Shown here: positions 8,320-16,721 of the stretch, piece by piece
Position numbering within the stretch: the first letter of the stretch is position 1
Layout of the letters: the number at the start of each line of letters is the position of its first letter
From: Chitinophagaceae bacterium
GTDB lineage: Bacteria; Bacteroidota; Bacteroidia; Chitinophagales; Chitinophagaceae
Assembly: GCA_947455605.1 (NCBI GenBank)
Contig: CANGOX010000002.1
Span: forward strand, 59,780-123,779
Length of the DNA: 64,000 nt
Direction: 5' to 3'
Notes under the pieces: generated by a model
Database searches by the model: none
The model's input: the letters and a program-made list of their open reading frames with translations, nothing else
Told to the model about the DNA's origin: nothing
Program-made: the position numbers and the translations under genes

Positions 8320-8721
8320 ATGAGCTGGCTTTCTCTTCTTTCCGATGCAAGTGCGTCAAATTCAGCAGTTAATTATTTCCCGATTGGGGTGCAATTGATC
8401 TTTGCGGCCGGTTTTGTGGCCTTTATGATCGGCTTTTCTGCCTGGGTAGGTCCTAAACGTAAAACAGCGGATAAATTAGAGAATTTTACCAGTGGTATTG
8501 AAACACACGGTAACGCACGTCAGCCTATGGCCATCAAGTATTTCCTGGTGGCTATTTTGTTTGTATTATTTGATGTGGAAGTCATTTTCTTCTATCCCTA
8601 TGCGGTCAATTTCCGCGAATTGGGCTGGGAAGGCTTTGGCGCAGTATTGATGTTTGTGGCTTTTTTCCTGGTAGGCTTTATATATATCATTAAGAAAGGT
8701 GCCCTTACATGGGAAGATTGA
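8320..8721 (+). CDS. nuoA: NADH-quinone oxidoreductase subunit A
   Basis: Complex I membrane subunit (ND3 homologue), 133 residues, three TM helices. Diagnostic segments are GPKRKTADKLENFTSGIE, KYFLVAILFVLFDVEVIFFY and the C-terminal YIIKKGALTWED. The usual loop motif YECG is replaced by FTSG, so the conserved ND3 loop cysteine is absent. It is the first gene of a complete nuoA-N operon. The start MSWLSLLSD lies just downstream of the -7 candidate. Confidence 0.96.
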   Translation: MSWLSLLSDASASNSAVNYFPIGVQLIFAAGFVAFMIGFSAWVGPKRKTADKLENFTSGIETHGNARQPMAIKYFLVAILFVLFDVEVIFFYPYAVNFRELGWEGFGAVLMFVAFFLVGFIYIIKKGALTWED

Positions 8722-8730
8722 GGTAATTAA

Positions 8731-8834
8731 AAATGAATAATTAGTAATTAATAATTGAAAAACGAACCATCGCGTTTGTAAAGAGGTTATTAAATACAGG
8801 ATCATTTTTAATTTTTAATTTTTAATTTTTAATT
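8731..8834. repeat. AT-rich short-word spacer between nuoA and nuoB
   Basis: The left part carries aattagtaattaataatt-type words. The right part (8804-8834) is 4.4 tandem copies of attttta, partly complementary to the left part. It belongs to the same word family as the nuoI-nuoJ spacer. Confidence 0.75.
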
Positions 8835-8840
8835 CGTCTT

Positions 8841-9431
8841 ATGTCACGTCCGGTTCGATTTAATATTCATCCCAAAGAAGCCAACATCAACGACGCCGTA
8901 GGCGTTGCAGAAGCACCGGAAGGCTATGCGGGTGAGGGCTTTTTTACAGCAAGATTAAGTGATGTAGTAGGCCTTGCCCGTAAGAACTCTATGTGGCCCC
9001 TGCCTTTTGCTACTTCCTGCTGCGGTATTGAATTCATGGCTTCTATGGCTCCGCATTATGATATTGCCCGTTTTGGTGCAGAAAGAGTGGGCTTTTCTCC
9101 CCGCCAGTGTGATCTGTTGATGGTAATGGGAACGATCGCTAAAAAGATGGGTCCTGTATTACGTCAGGTATACCTCCAAATGGCCGAACCCCGTTGGGTA
9201 TTGGCTGTAGGTGCCTGTGCTTCCAGTGGCGGTATTTTTGATTCTTACAGCGTTTTACAGGGGATTGACCAGATCATTCCCGTAGATGTGTATGTGCCGG
9301 GTTGCCCCCCAAGACCTGAAGCCATTATTGATGGTTTTATGAAGATCCAGGAACTGGTAGGACAGGAGAGTATCCGCAGAAGGAATAGTGAGCAGTATAA
9401 GTTGTTGATGAATGGGTATGGAATAGAATAG
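8841..9431 (+). CDS. nuoB: NADH-quinone oxidoreductase subunit B
   Basis: Peripheral-arm subunit of 196 residues carrying the terminal [4Fe-4S] cluster N2, which passes electrons to quinone. The ligand cysteines are visible in TSCCGIEFMA (two adjacent Cys), GACASSGG and VPGCPPRPE. It is of normal length and colinear with nuoC and nuoD, with which it builds the quinone-binding module. Confidence 0.98.
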   Translation: MSRPVRFNIHPKEANINDAVGVAEAPEGYAGEGFFTARLSDVVGLARKNSMWPLPFATSCCGIEFMASMAPHYDIARFGAERVGFSPRQCDLLMVMGTIAKKMGPVLRQVYLQMAEPRWVLAVGACASSGGIFDSYSVLQGIDQIIPVDVYVPGCPPRPEAIIDGFMKIQELVGQESIRRRNSEQYKLLMNGYGIE

Positions 9432-9433
9432 TC

Positions 9434-9506
9434 GATAGTCCATGGACCATGGTCCATGGAAGCAAATAATAGTTTTACTATGGGCCATGGACTATGGTCT
9501 ATGGAC
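9434..9506. repeat. CCATGG-word hairpin spacer between nuoB and nuoC
   Basis: Five ccatgg or near copies lie in about 70 bp. Positions 9439-9460 form a perfect 22-bp palindrome centred between accatg-type halves. A second inverted pair is atagtccatgg (left) against ccatggactat (9485-9495). It creates several spurious in-frame ATGs upstream of nuoC. Confidence 0.85.
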
Positions 9507-9518
9507 AAACCAGAAAAA

Positions 9519-10025
9519 ATGGCATTAACAAACGAAACAATACAACAAAAGTTAACAGCGAAATTCGGCGAAGCAGTTTTCGGGTTTGAGGATACCTATG
9601 GTATGCTCTGTTTTGAAACAGCAAAGGAGAATAACCTGAAACTGTTACAGTTTTTGCATGATGATGAGGAACTGGGTTTCCGTTTTCTTACGGATCTCTG
9701 TGCGGTGAATTATCCTGATCAACCTGGACGCGAACTGGCTGTGGTGTATCATTTGCATAACCTTGCCGCTAATGTGCGCATACGGTTTAAAGTATTTACT
9801 GATATTAATACGCCTGATATTTATACCGCCTCCAAACTGTTTGCAAGTGCCAACTGGATGGAGCGTGAGACCTTTGATTTTTACGGTGTTAATTTTGTAG
9901 GCCATCCCAATCTGAAAAGGATCCTGAATGTGGATGAAATGGATTATTTCCCGATGAGGAAAGAGTATCCTTTGGAAGATCAGACAAGGGTGGATAAGGA
10001 TGATGAGATGTTTGGTCGCGGATAG
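9519..10025 (+). CDS. nuoC: NADH-quinone oxidoreductase subunit C
   Basis: Complex I 30-kDa subunit, 168 residues, separate from NuoD (not a fused NuoCD). The signature lies near the C-terminus: WMERETFDFYGVNFVGHPNL followed by RILNVDEMDYFPMRKEYPLE. The frame is open from an ATG at 9456, but that stretch is the ccatgg repeat. The ATG at 9519 (MALTNETIQQKLTAKFG) gives a family-like N-terminus and is chosen; the ATG at 9501 is the next alternative. Confidence 0.95.
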   Translation: MALTNETIQQKLTAKFGEAVFGFEDTYGMLCFETAKENNLKLLQFLHDDEELGFRFLTDLCAVNYPDQPGRELAVVYHLHNLAANVRIRFKVFTDINTPDIYTASKLFASANWMERETFDFYGVNFVGHPNLKRILNVDEMDYFPMRKEYPLEDQTRVDKDDEMFGRG

Positions 10026-10032
10026 GATTATC

Positions 10033-10110
10033 GAATTAGCGGATAACGGATTTACAAATTATAAATCCAATAATAATCCGCCAATCCGTAATTCGCCAAT
10101 CCGCTAATTG
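10033..10110. repeat. aattagcggatt-word hairpin spacer between nuoC and nuoD
   Basis: The left arm has gaattagcggataacggatt. The right arm (about 10073-10109) has aatccgccaatccg and caatccgctaatt, its reverse complement in repeated form. The same word fills the nuoH-nuoI spacer. Confidence 0.85.
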
Positions 10111-10181
10111 CTGCAAAGCGATCAGAACGTACAAGTGAGTGACACAACAAAGTTGAATAAAGATATATAGCTGATTATATA

Positions 10182-11411
10182 ATGACAGAGCATCACCACC
10201 ATATCAAACTGCCGGAAGGCTCGATTGAGAAACAGACCACAACTTTGAATGTGGGTCCTACGCACCCTGCTACGCATGGAGTGTTCCAGAATATTATGGA
10301 ATTGGATGGCGAGCGTATTGTATCTACTGAATCTACGGTGGGTTACATACACCGTGCATTTGAGAAGATCGCAGAGCGCAGGCCTTTGTACCAGATCACA
10401 CCACTTACCGACCGGTTGAATTATTGCAGCAGCCCCATCAATAACATGGGTTGGCATTTAACCTGCGAAAAACTGTTGGGTGTGCAAACACCTAAGCGTG
10501 TGGATTATCTGCGTATTATCATTATGGAGCTTTCACGTATCTCCGACCATTTGATCTGTAATTCCATTGTGGGTGTGGATACCGGTGCTTACACAGGTTT
10601 CCTGTATGTGATGCAATACCGCGAATTAATCTATGAAATATATGAAGAAGTATGTGGGTCCCGTCTTACTACTAATATTGGGCGTATTGGCGGTTTTGAA
10701 AGGAATTTCAACAATACAGCGTTTACGAAACTCGAGAAATTCTTAAAAGAATATCCTTCTGTACTCAAAGAGTTTGAGAACCTCTTCACACGCAACCGCA
10801 TCTTTATGGACCGTACCATTGGTACCGGTGGCATCAGTGCAGAACGTGCGTTGAATTATGGGTTTACCGGTCCAAACCTGCGTGCAACAGGGGTTGATTA
10901 TGATGTGCGTGTGCATAGCCCTTACAGCAGTTACGAAGATTTTGATTTCAGTATCCCTGTTGGAAAAACAGGTGATAACTATGATCGCTTCTTGGTGCGT
11001 AATGAAGAAATGTGGCAGAGCTTAAGCATTTTACAACAGGCATACAGAAAGATACAGGAGTTCAAAGGCGAGGAAGCAGAAGTGTTTCATGCCAATGTAC
11101 CTGAATATTATCTTCCTAAAAAAGAAGATGTATACACGAAGATGGAAGCGCTGATCTGGCATTTCAAGATCATTATGGGTGAAGTGGATATGCCAAAAGG
11201 AGAAGTTTACAAATCGGTAGAAGGCGGTAATGGCGAATTAGGTTTTTACCTGATCAGCGATGGCGGCCGTACCCCATTCCGTTTGCATTTCCGCAGGCCT
11301 TGTTTTATTTATTACCAGGCTTATCCGGAATTGGTAACAGGTGGTATGTTAAGTGATGCAATTGTAACGATGAGTAGTTTGAATTTGATTGCGGGGGAAA
11401 TGGACGCTTAA
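10182..11411 (+). CDS. nuoD: NADH-quinone oxidoreductase subunit D
   Basis: Complex I 49-kDa subunit of 409 residues, related to the NiFe-hydrogenase large subunit; with NuoB it forms the quinone pocket. Conserved segments: GPTHPATHGVFQNIMELDGE near the N-terminus (the HPATHG loop borders the quinone headgroup), GYIHRAFEKIAERR, and the C-terminal RLHFRRPCFIYYQAYPELV. The N-terminus contains an unusual His run (MTEHHHHIKL) of natural origin. Confidence 0.98.
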   Translation: MTEHHHHIKLPEGSIEKQTTTLNVGPTHPATHGVFQNIMELDGERIVSTESTVGYIHRAFEKIAERRPLYQITPLTDRLNYCSSPINNMGWHLTCEKLLGVQTPKRVDYLRIIIMELSRISDHLICNSIVGVDTGAYTGFLYVMQYRELIYEIYEEVCGSRLTTNIGRIGGFERNFNNTAFTKLEKFLKEYPSVLKEFENLFTRNRIFMDRTIGTGGISAERALNYGFTGPNLRATGVDYDVRVHSPYSSYEDFDFSIPVGKTGDNYDRFLVRNEEMWQSLSILQQAYRKIQEFKGEEAEVFHANVPEYYLPKKEDVYTKMEALIWHFKIIMGEVDMPKGEVYKSVEGGNGELGFYLISDGGRTPFRLHFRRPCFIYYQAYPELVTGGMLSDAIVTMSSLNLIAGEMDA

Positions 11412-11416
11412 TTAGT

Positions 11417-11515
11417 AATTTGAAAATGTGGCAATTTGAAAATGTGAAAATGTTTGGTCAAAGCCCTTACTGTTTTCATTTTCAAATTTTCAAATTTTCA
11501 AATTTTCAAATTTGA
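11417..11515. repeat. aatttgaaaatg-word hairpin spacer between nuoD and nuoE
   Basis: The left arm carries aatttgaaaatgtg twice plus gaaaatg. The right arm (about 11475-11515) is cattttc followed by four tandem aaattttc-type units, the reverse complement of the left word. Confidence 0.85.
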
Positions 11516-11523
11516 AATATAGT

Positions 11524-12024
11524 ATGACAAAATTTTCTGAAACACAATTAACAGAGTTTAACCGACTGGTAGCACGCTATCCAGAGGGAAAACAGAAGAG
11601 TGCTTTATTGCCGGTATTGCATCTGGCGCAGGATTCTTTTGGCGGATGGCTGAGCAGTGAGACCATGGATTATGTGGCAGAACTCTTGCGCATTGCGCCC
11701 ATAGAAGTGTATGAGGTAGCTACCTTCTACAGCATGTACAATCTGAAGCCGGTTGGTAAATACATGTTTGAGGTTTGTCAGACAGGTCCTTGTATGTTGC
11801 GTGGCAGTGATGATATTGTTGCCTATATAGGAGAAAAACTGAGCATAAAACCCGGAGAAACAACAGCAGATGGTTTGTTTACTTTAAAAACAGTTGAGTG
11901 TCTGGGTGCCTGCGGTTATGCACCTATGATGCAGTTAGGCAAACATTACCGTGAGCATTTAACAAAAGAGAAAGTAGATGCCATTATAGATGAGTGCAGA
12001 AAAACAGCGGCAGCAAATAATTAA
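11524..12024 (+). CDS. nuoE: NADH-quinone oxidoreductase subunit E
   Basis: Complex I 24-kDa subunit, 166 residues, thioredoxin-like fold with [2Fe-2S] cluster N1a. Its four ligands are in CQTGPCMLRGSD (C-x4-C) and CLGACGYAPMM (C-x3-C). With NuoF and NuoG it forms the NADH dehydrogenase module. The ATG at 11524 is preferred over the one at 11512, which lies at the edge of the repeat spacer. Confidence 0.96.
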   Translation: MTKFSETQLTEFNRLVARYPEGKQKSALLPVLHLAQDSFGGWLSSETMDYVAELLRIAPIEVYEVATFYSMYNLKPVGKYMFEVCQTGPCMLRGSDDIVAYIGEKLSIKPGETTADGLFTLKTVECLGACGYAPMMQLGKHYREHLTKEKVDAIIDECRKTAAANN

Positions 12025-12027
12025 ACA

Positions 12028-12213
12028 ATGCAAACCAAAGCCCAATTGATCTATAATGATGTTTGTGTGCTGGGTGCATTGGGATGTGCGATATATAGAT
12101 GGGGGCAGGATATGTTTATGTTGATATTTTGGATGTTTTTGTTTGTATACTTTTTGTTCAAACAGATCCTTGCACACAGAGAAAATTATAAGTTGAATAA
12201 CCGGTTATACTAA
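12028..12213 (+). CDS. small membrane ORF between nuoE and nuoF
   Basis: Open frame of 61 codons starting three bases after the nuoE stop and ending 46 bp before nuoF. The product has one long hydrophobic helix (about 29-47, MFMLIFWMFLFVYFLF) preceded by a weaker one (VCVLGALGCAIY) and a basic tail (HRENYKLNNRLY). No family is recognised. Its position within the operon and its membrane-protein composition suggest a real gene, but it could be chance. Confidence 0.5.
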   Translation: MQTKAQLIYNDVCVLGALGCAIYRWGQDMFMLIFWMFLFVYFLFKQILAHRENYKLNNRLY

Positions 12214-12259
12214 ATTAAAACGCGTCATCAGCCCATCAGCTGATCCGCTAATTGATACT

Positions 12260-13618
12260 ATGGGTGTAAAATTATTATTAGAAAAAGCACATGTAGAAGG
12301 GATCCGCTCTTATGAAGTGTATCGCCGTGAAGGTGGATACCGAAGTGTGGAGAAAGCCATCAAGACCATGGGCCCCGAAGCCATTGTGGAAGAAGTGAAG
12401 AAAAGCGGCTTGCGTGGCCGTGGTGGTGCAGGTTTCCCTGCAGGAATGAAATGGAGCTTTATTGCCAAACCTGAAGGCGTTCCACGTCACCTGGTTTGTA
12501 ATGCAGACGAGAGTGAGCCCGGAACTTTTAAAGACAGGTACCTGATGGAATTTATTCCACACCTGTTGATCGAAGGTCTGATCGTTTCCTCTTTTGCATT
12601 GGGAAGTAACAATACATACATCTATATCCGTGGCGAATATGCATGGATCGTTGATATCCTGGAACAGGCCATCGGCGAAGCCAAAGCCAACGGATTTTTA
12701 GGAAAGAATATTTTAGGCAGCGGTTTTGATTGTGAGATCCATGTACAACGCGGTGCAGGTGCTTATATCTGTGGTGAAGAGACTGCTTTGATCGAATCAC
12801 TGGAAGGCAAACGCGGTAACCCACGTATCAAACCACCATTCCCGGCTATTCAGGGTGTTTGGCAAAGGCCAACGGTAGTGAACAATGTAGAAACACTGGC
12901 AGCAGTAGTTCCTATCATTAATATGGGTGGTGAAGAATATGCAAAGATCGGAGTGGGTAAATCTACCGGTACTAAATTGATGTCGGCCTGTGGTAATATC
13001 AATAAACCGGGTGTTTATGAAATTGATATGACCATCTCTGTAGAAGAGTTTATTTACAGCGATGAATATTGTGGTGGTATTGCAAACGGTAAACGTTTGA
13101 AAGCCTGTATTCCCGGTGGATCATCTGTTCCCATTCTGCCTGCTAACTTATTATTAAAAACAGCCAAAGGCGAAACCCGTTACATGAACTACGAAAGTTT
13201 AAGTGATGGTGGTTTTGCAACAGGCTCTATGATGGGTTCGGGTGGATTTATTGTACTGGATGAAGACCAGTGTGTAGTAAAGAACACCTACACATTCGCA
13301 AGATTCTATCGCCATGAAAGCTGCGGACAATGTTCACCATGCCGCGAAGGAACCGGCTGGATGGAAAAATTATTATACCGTTTGGAAAAAGGACAAGGCA
13401 AATCAAGCGATATCGATCTGCTTTGGGATATACAGAGAAAGATAGAAGGAAATACGATCTGTCCGTTGGGTGATGCTGCCGCATGGCCGGTTGCTGCAGC
13501 CATCAGGCATTTCAGGGATGAGTTTGAGTGGCATGTTACCCATGCTGCAGAAGCACAGACAAGGAATTTTGGATTGGCGCATTATGCGGATCCGATACAT
13601 GTTCCAACTACTGTGTAA
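12260..13618 (+). CDS. nuoF: NADH-quinone oxidoreductase subunit F
   Basis: Complex I 51-kDa subunit of 452 residues, which binds NADH, FMN and [4Fe-4S] cluster N3. Visible motifs: GLRGRGGAGFPAGMKWSF (nucleotide/FMN loop), CNADESEPGTFKDR, GAGAYICGEETALIESLEG, and the N3 ligands ESCGQCSPCREGTGW plus GNTICPLGDAAAWP. Length and order are typical. Confidence 0.98.
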   Translation: MGVKLLLEKAHVEGIRSYEVYRREGGYRSVEKAIKTMGPEAIVEEVKKSGLRGRGGAGFPAGMKWSFIAKPEGVPRHLVCNADESEPGTFKDRYLMEFIPHLLIEGLIVSSFALGSNNTYIYIRGEYAWIVDILEQAIGEAKANGFLGKNILGSGFDCEIHVQRGAGAYICGEETALIESLEGKRGNPRIKPPFPAIQGVWQRPTVVNNVETLAAVVPIINMGGEEYAKIGVGKSTGTKLMSACGNINKPGVYEIDMTISVEEFIYSDEYCGGIANGKRLKACIPGGSSVPILPANLLLKTAKGETRYMNYESLSDGGFATGSMMGSGGFIVLDEDQCVVKNTYTFARFYRHESCGQCSPCREGTGWMEKLLYRLEKGQGKSSDIDLLWDIQRKIEGNTICPLGDAAAWPVAAAIRHFRDEFEWHVTHAAEAQTRNFGLAHYADPIHVPTTV

Positions 13619-13629
13619 AAGAAAATGCA

Positions 13630-13711
13630 CGCAAAGGCGCGAAGGCGCAGTTTGTGTTTGAATGAAAACAATGTTTTTAAGGAATGGCAACTGCGCCTTT
13701 GCGCCTTTGCG
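13630..13711. repeat. gcgcctttgcg-word hairpin between nuoF and nuoG
   Basis: A 23-nt left arm (13630-13652) and right arm (13689-13711) are complementary at 22 of 23 positions. Each arm contains the word gcgccttt or its complement twice in tandem. The loop is 36 nt. Confidence 0.9.
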
Positions 13712-13725
13712 AGAAATAAAAAGAT

Positions 13726-14844
13726 ATGTCGGAGCAACCCTTATTTAAAGTAACCATCGACAACATCACTATCGAAGTGCCGGCAGGAACAACCATCCTG
13801 AATGCGGCACGTAAGATCGGTGGCGATGTGGCACCGCCTGCTATGTGCTATTACAGCAAACTGCAGGGCAGCGGCGGTAAATGCCGTACCTGTCTGGTAG
13901 AAGTGAGCAAAGGTTCTGAAAAAGATCCCCGCCCTATGCCTAAACTGGTAGCTTCCTGCCGCACAACGGTGATGGATGGTATGGAAGTAAAAAATATTAC
14001 CAGCCCTAAAGTACTGGATGCTCGTGCCGGTGTGGTTGAATTCTTATTATTGAACCATCCACTGGATTGCCCGGTTTGTGACCAGGCAGGCGAATGTCAT
14101 TTACAGGATCTCAGTTACGAACATGGTAAAGAAGGCACACGGTATGAGTTCCAGCGTCGAACATTTAAGAAACATAATATAGGCCCTTATATTCAGTTAC
14201 ACATGACACGTTGCATACTTTGCTATCGTTGTGTATTTGTGGCTGATCAGCTCACCGCGAAAAGAGAACATGGTATTTTAGACCGGGGCGACCATTCTGA
14301 GATCGCCACCATGATCGAAAAAAGTCTGGAAAGTGATTTTATCGGAAACGTGATCGATGTTTGTCCGGTAGGTGCTTTAACCGATAAAACCTTCCGTTTT
14401 AAAAACCGCGTGTGGTTCCTGAAACCGATGGATGCACACCGTGATTGCCCTACCTGCAGCGGAAAAGTTACTTTGTGGAACCGTGGAGATGAAGTGTTCC
14501 GTGTTACAGCCAGAAAAGATGAGTGGGGTGAAGTGGAAAATACGGAAGACGGCAAACCGGCATGGATCTGTAATACCTGTCGTTTTGAAAAGAAACAAAC
14601 AAGTGATTGGGTAATAGAAGGACCAAGAATGATCAGCAGACAATCGGTGATCTCTCAGGGACACTATGCAGGCAATATCGGAATGCATAAACCTAATGAG
14701 ACCTTCTCTGCGGTTCATGGAGGCCGTCAGCCCAAATTGATGATGGATATTCATACGGCAAGTGAAGTGAATAAACCCAATATCGAACTGAGTTTGATCA
14801 ACGGTCCGGCCCATTCAACCGATTTTAATTCGAAGAAAGATTAA
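13726..14844 (+). CDS. nuoG: NADH-quinone oxidoreductase subunit G, short form
   Basis: Protein of 372 residues, against about 700-900 in typical NuoG. Present are the [2Fe-2S] N1b ligands (Cys41, Cys53, Cys56, Cys78), the His-liganded N5 set (His111, Cys115, Cys118, Cys124 in HPLDCPVCDQAGEC) and a [4Fe-4S] set in RCILCYRC plus CPVGAL. After that only CPTCSGK and WICNTC remain of the start of the molybdopterin-like domain; the rest of that domain is absent and a weakly conserved tail (about 300-372) follows. The flanking genes are intact and the stop is followed directly by nuoH, so this is a natural short form, probably lineage-wide, rather than a frameshift. Confidence 0.93.
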   Translation: MSEQPLFKVTIDNITIEVPAGTTILNAARKIGGDVAPPAMCYYSKLQGSGGKCRTCLVEVSKGSEKDPRPMPKLVASCRTTVMDGMEVKNITSPKVLDARAGVVEFLLLNHPLDCPVCDQAGECHLQDLSYEHGKEGTRYEFQRRTFKKHNIGPYIQLHMTRCILCYRCVFVADQLTAKREHGILDRGDHSEIATMIEKSLESDFIGNVIDVCPVGALTDKTFRFKNRVWFLKPMDAHRDCPTCSGKVTLWNRGDEVFRVTARKDEWGEVENTEDGKPAWICNTCRFEKKQTSDWVIEGPRMISRQSVISQGHYAGNIGMHKPNETFSAVHGGRQPKLMMDIHTASEVNKPNIELSLINGPAHSTDFNSKKD

Positions 14845-14857
14845 TTGAAGATATATC

Positions 14858-15907
14858 ATGACACTACTGTCTATTGACTGGATATTACTGATCGAAAAAC
14901 TGATACTCATCGCCATCATCGTGTTTGCGAGTCTGGGTATTGCTTTGTATACCACTTTCGCAGAACGTAAAGTGGCAGCAGTATTGCAGGACAGGCCGGG
15001 CCCTAACCGTGCCGGTCCATTTGGTTTGTTGCAACCTTTTGCGGATGGTTTGAAACTGATCATGAAAGAAGAGATCATCCCAAATACTTCCAATAAAGTG
15101 CTTTTTATATTGGGTCCGGGTTTGGCTATGACTGCCGCTTTGATGACCTGCGCTGTGATTCCATGGAGCAGTCATGTAGAGTTGTTCGACAGAAGTATTG
15201 ACCTGCAGATCGCGGATATCAATATCGGCATCCTCTATATTTTCGGTGTGGTGAGTTTGGGTGTGTATGGTATCATGATCGGCGGTTGGGCATCCAACAA
15301 TAAATTCTCTTTGATGGCCGCTCTGCGTGGTGCATCACAGGCCATCAGTTATGAACTGGCAATGGGATTGGCGTTGATCGCCGTATTGATGTTATCAGGC
15401 TCATTGAGTTTGAAAACCATTGTTGACCAGCAGATGGAACATGGCCGTTTATGGAATGTAGCCTATCAGCCATTGGGTTTTTTAATATTCTTTATCTGTG
15501 CCATGGCAGAGTGTAACCGTACACCTTTCGATCTGCCGGAAGCAGAGAATGAACTGAACTTTGGATATCACCAGGAATATTCATCAATGAAACTCGGGTT
15601 CTATCTGTTCTCTGAGTATGTGAACATGATCATGAGTAGTGCGGTGATGGCTTCACTGTATTTTGGCGGATTTGATATTCCCTTCCTGGACGAAAGCTCG
15701 CTGTCACCAAATCTGGCAGCGATACTGGGGGTGCTGGCTTTATTAACCAAGATCGTAATATTCATTTTCGTATTCATGTGGATCCGCTGGACCGTACCGC
15801 GTTTCCGTTATGACCAGTTGATGAATATCGGATGGAAGAAATTGATACCGTTAGCGTTGATCAATATGTTGATCACGGGAGCAGTGATTTTGTGGTTGCA
15901 GAAATAA
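14858..15907 (+). CDS. nuoH: NADH-quinone oxidoreductase subunit H
   Basis: Complex I ND1 homologue, 349 residues, about eight TM helices, linking the quinone site to the proton-pumping arm. Conserved loops: DRPGPNRAGPFGLLQPFADG followed by LKLIMKE, and AECNRTPFDLPEAENELNFG followed by YHQEYSSMKLGFYLFSEY. It starts 13 bp after nuoG. Confidence 0.98.
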   Translation: MTLLSIDWILLIEKLILIAIIVFASLGIALYTTFAERKVAAVLQDRPGPNRAGPFGLLQPFADGLKLIMKEEIIPNTSNKVLFILGPGLAMTAALMTCAVIPWSSHVELFDRSIDLQIADINIGILYIFGVVSLGVYGIMIGGWASNNKFSLMAALRGASQAISYELAMGLALIAVLMLSGSLSLKTIVDQQMEHGRLWNVAYQPLGFLIFFICAMAECNRTPFDLPEAENELNFGYHQEYSSMKLGFYLFSEYVNMIMSSAVMASLYFGGFDIPFLDESSLSPNLAAILGVLALLTKIVIFIFVFMWIRWTVPRFRYDQLMNIGWKKLIPLALINMLITGAVILWLQK

Positions 15908-15909
15908 TT

Positions 15910-15993
15910 GATTAACGGATTAGCGGATTGCGGATTAACGAATTAGGATCCGATAATAAGCCGCCAATCCGAAATCCGCTAATCTGCGAAGCA
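15910..15993. repeat. gattagcggatt-word hairpin spacer between nuoH and nuoI
   Basis: The left arm reads gattaacggattagcggatt with further partial copies up to about 15946. The right arm (about 15961-15985) reads ccgccaatccgaaatccg then ctaatc, its reverse complement. This is the same word as in the nuoC-nuoD spacer. Confidence 0.85.
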
Positions 15994-16075
15994 GCGGGAT
16001 AAAATGGGTATCTATATAGTATAAAAATATTTTTGCCGCCAAGCATAAACCGAAGCGGCATAAACAGAAAATAAC

Positions 16076-16642
16076 ATGCAAGCATTAACCAACAGAGCGA
16101 AAGATGTGAGCCGTAAGCCGATGAGCTTTATGGAAAGCCTGTATCTGCCGGCTATCTTTAAAGGTATGGCTATCACATTCAGCCATATATTTAAAAAGAA
16201 CCCTACGATCAGTTATCCTGAACAGAAGCGGCCATTCAGCCCGGTATTCCGTGGTTTACATGTACTGAACAGGGATGAGGAAGGACGTGAAAACTGTACA
16301 GCATGTGGACTGTGTGCTGTAGCTTGTCCGGCAGAAGCCATTACCATGGAAGCAGCCGAGCGTTTACCCGGTGAAGAAAGCCTGTATCGCGAAGAGAAAT
16401 ATGCAGCAAAATACGAGATCAATATGCTTCGTTGTATTTTCTGTGGATTATGTGAAGAAGCCTGTCCGAAAGATGCGATCTATTTGAGTGAAACATTTGT
16501 TCCGGCAAGTTTTACCCGAAAGAGTTTTATATATGGCAAACCCGATCTGTTGATACCCAATCCGAAAACAGATCCGGAAGGCTATGAAAAAGCACGCGGC
16601 AAAGCAGAACCAACTACGGCTTCAGCGGCTTCGCCGAATTAG
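16076..16642 (+). CDS. nuoI: NADH-quinone oxidoreductase subunit I
   Basis: Ferredoxin-like 23-kDa subunit of 188 residues with two [4Fe-4S] clusters (N6a and N6b) that relay electrons to N2. The ligand motifs are CTACGLCAVACPAEAI and CIFCGLCEEACPKDAI. The N-terminal amphipathic region (ESLYLPAIFKGMAITFSHIF) is usual for the family. The C-terminal tail is Ala/Thr/Ser-rich. Confidence 0.98.
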   Translation: MQALTNRAKDVSRKPMSFMESLYLPAIFKGMAITFSHIFKKNPTISYPEQKRPFSPVFRGLHVLNRDEEGRENCTACGLCAVACPAEAITMEAAERLPGEESLYREEKYAAKYEINMLRCIFCGLCEEACPKDAIYLSETFVPASFTRKSFIYGKPDLLIPNPKTDPEGYEKARGKAEPTTASAASPN

Positions 16643-16719
16643 TAATTAATAATTAGTAATTAAAAATCGGGTAACCATTTCTAATTATTAATTTTTTAAT
16701 TCTTAATTATTAATTAAGA
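16643..16719. repeat. AT-rich word hairpin spacer between nuoI and nuoJ
   Basis: The left arm taattaataattagtaatt and the right arm with ctaattattaa, ttcttaattattaatt and similar are near reverse complements. It shares its word with the nuoA-nuoB spacer. Confidence 0.8.
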
Positions 16720-16721
16720 TT

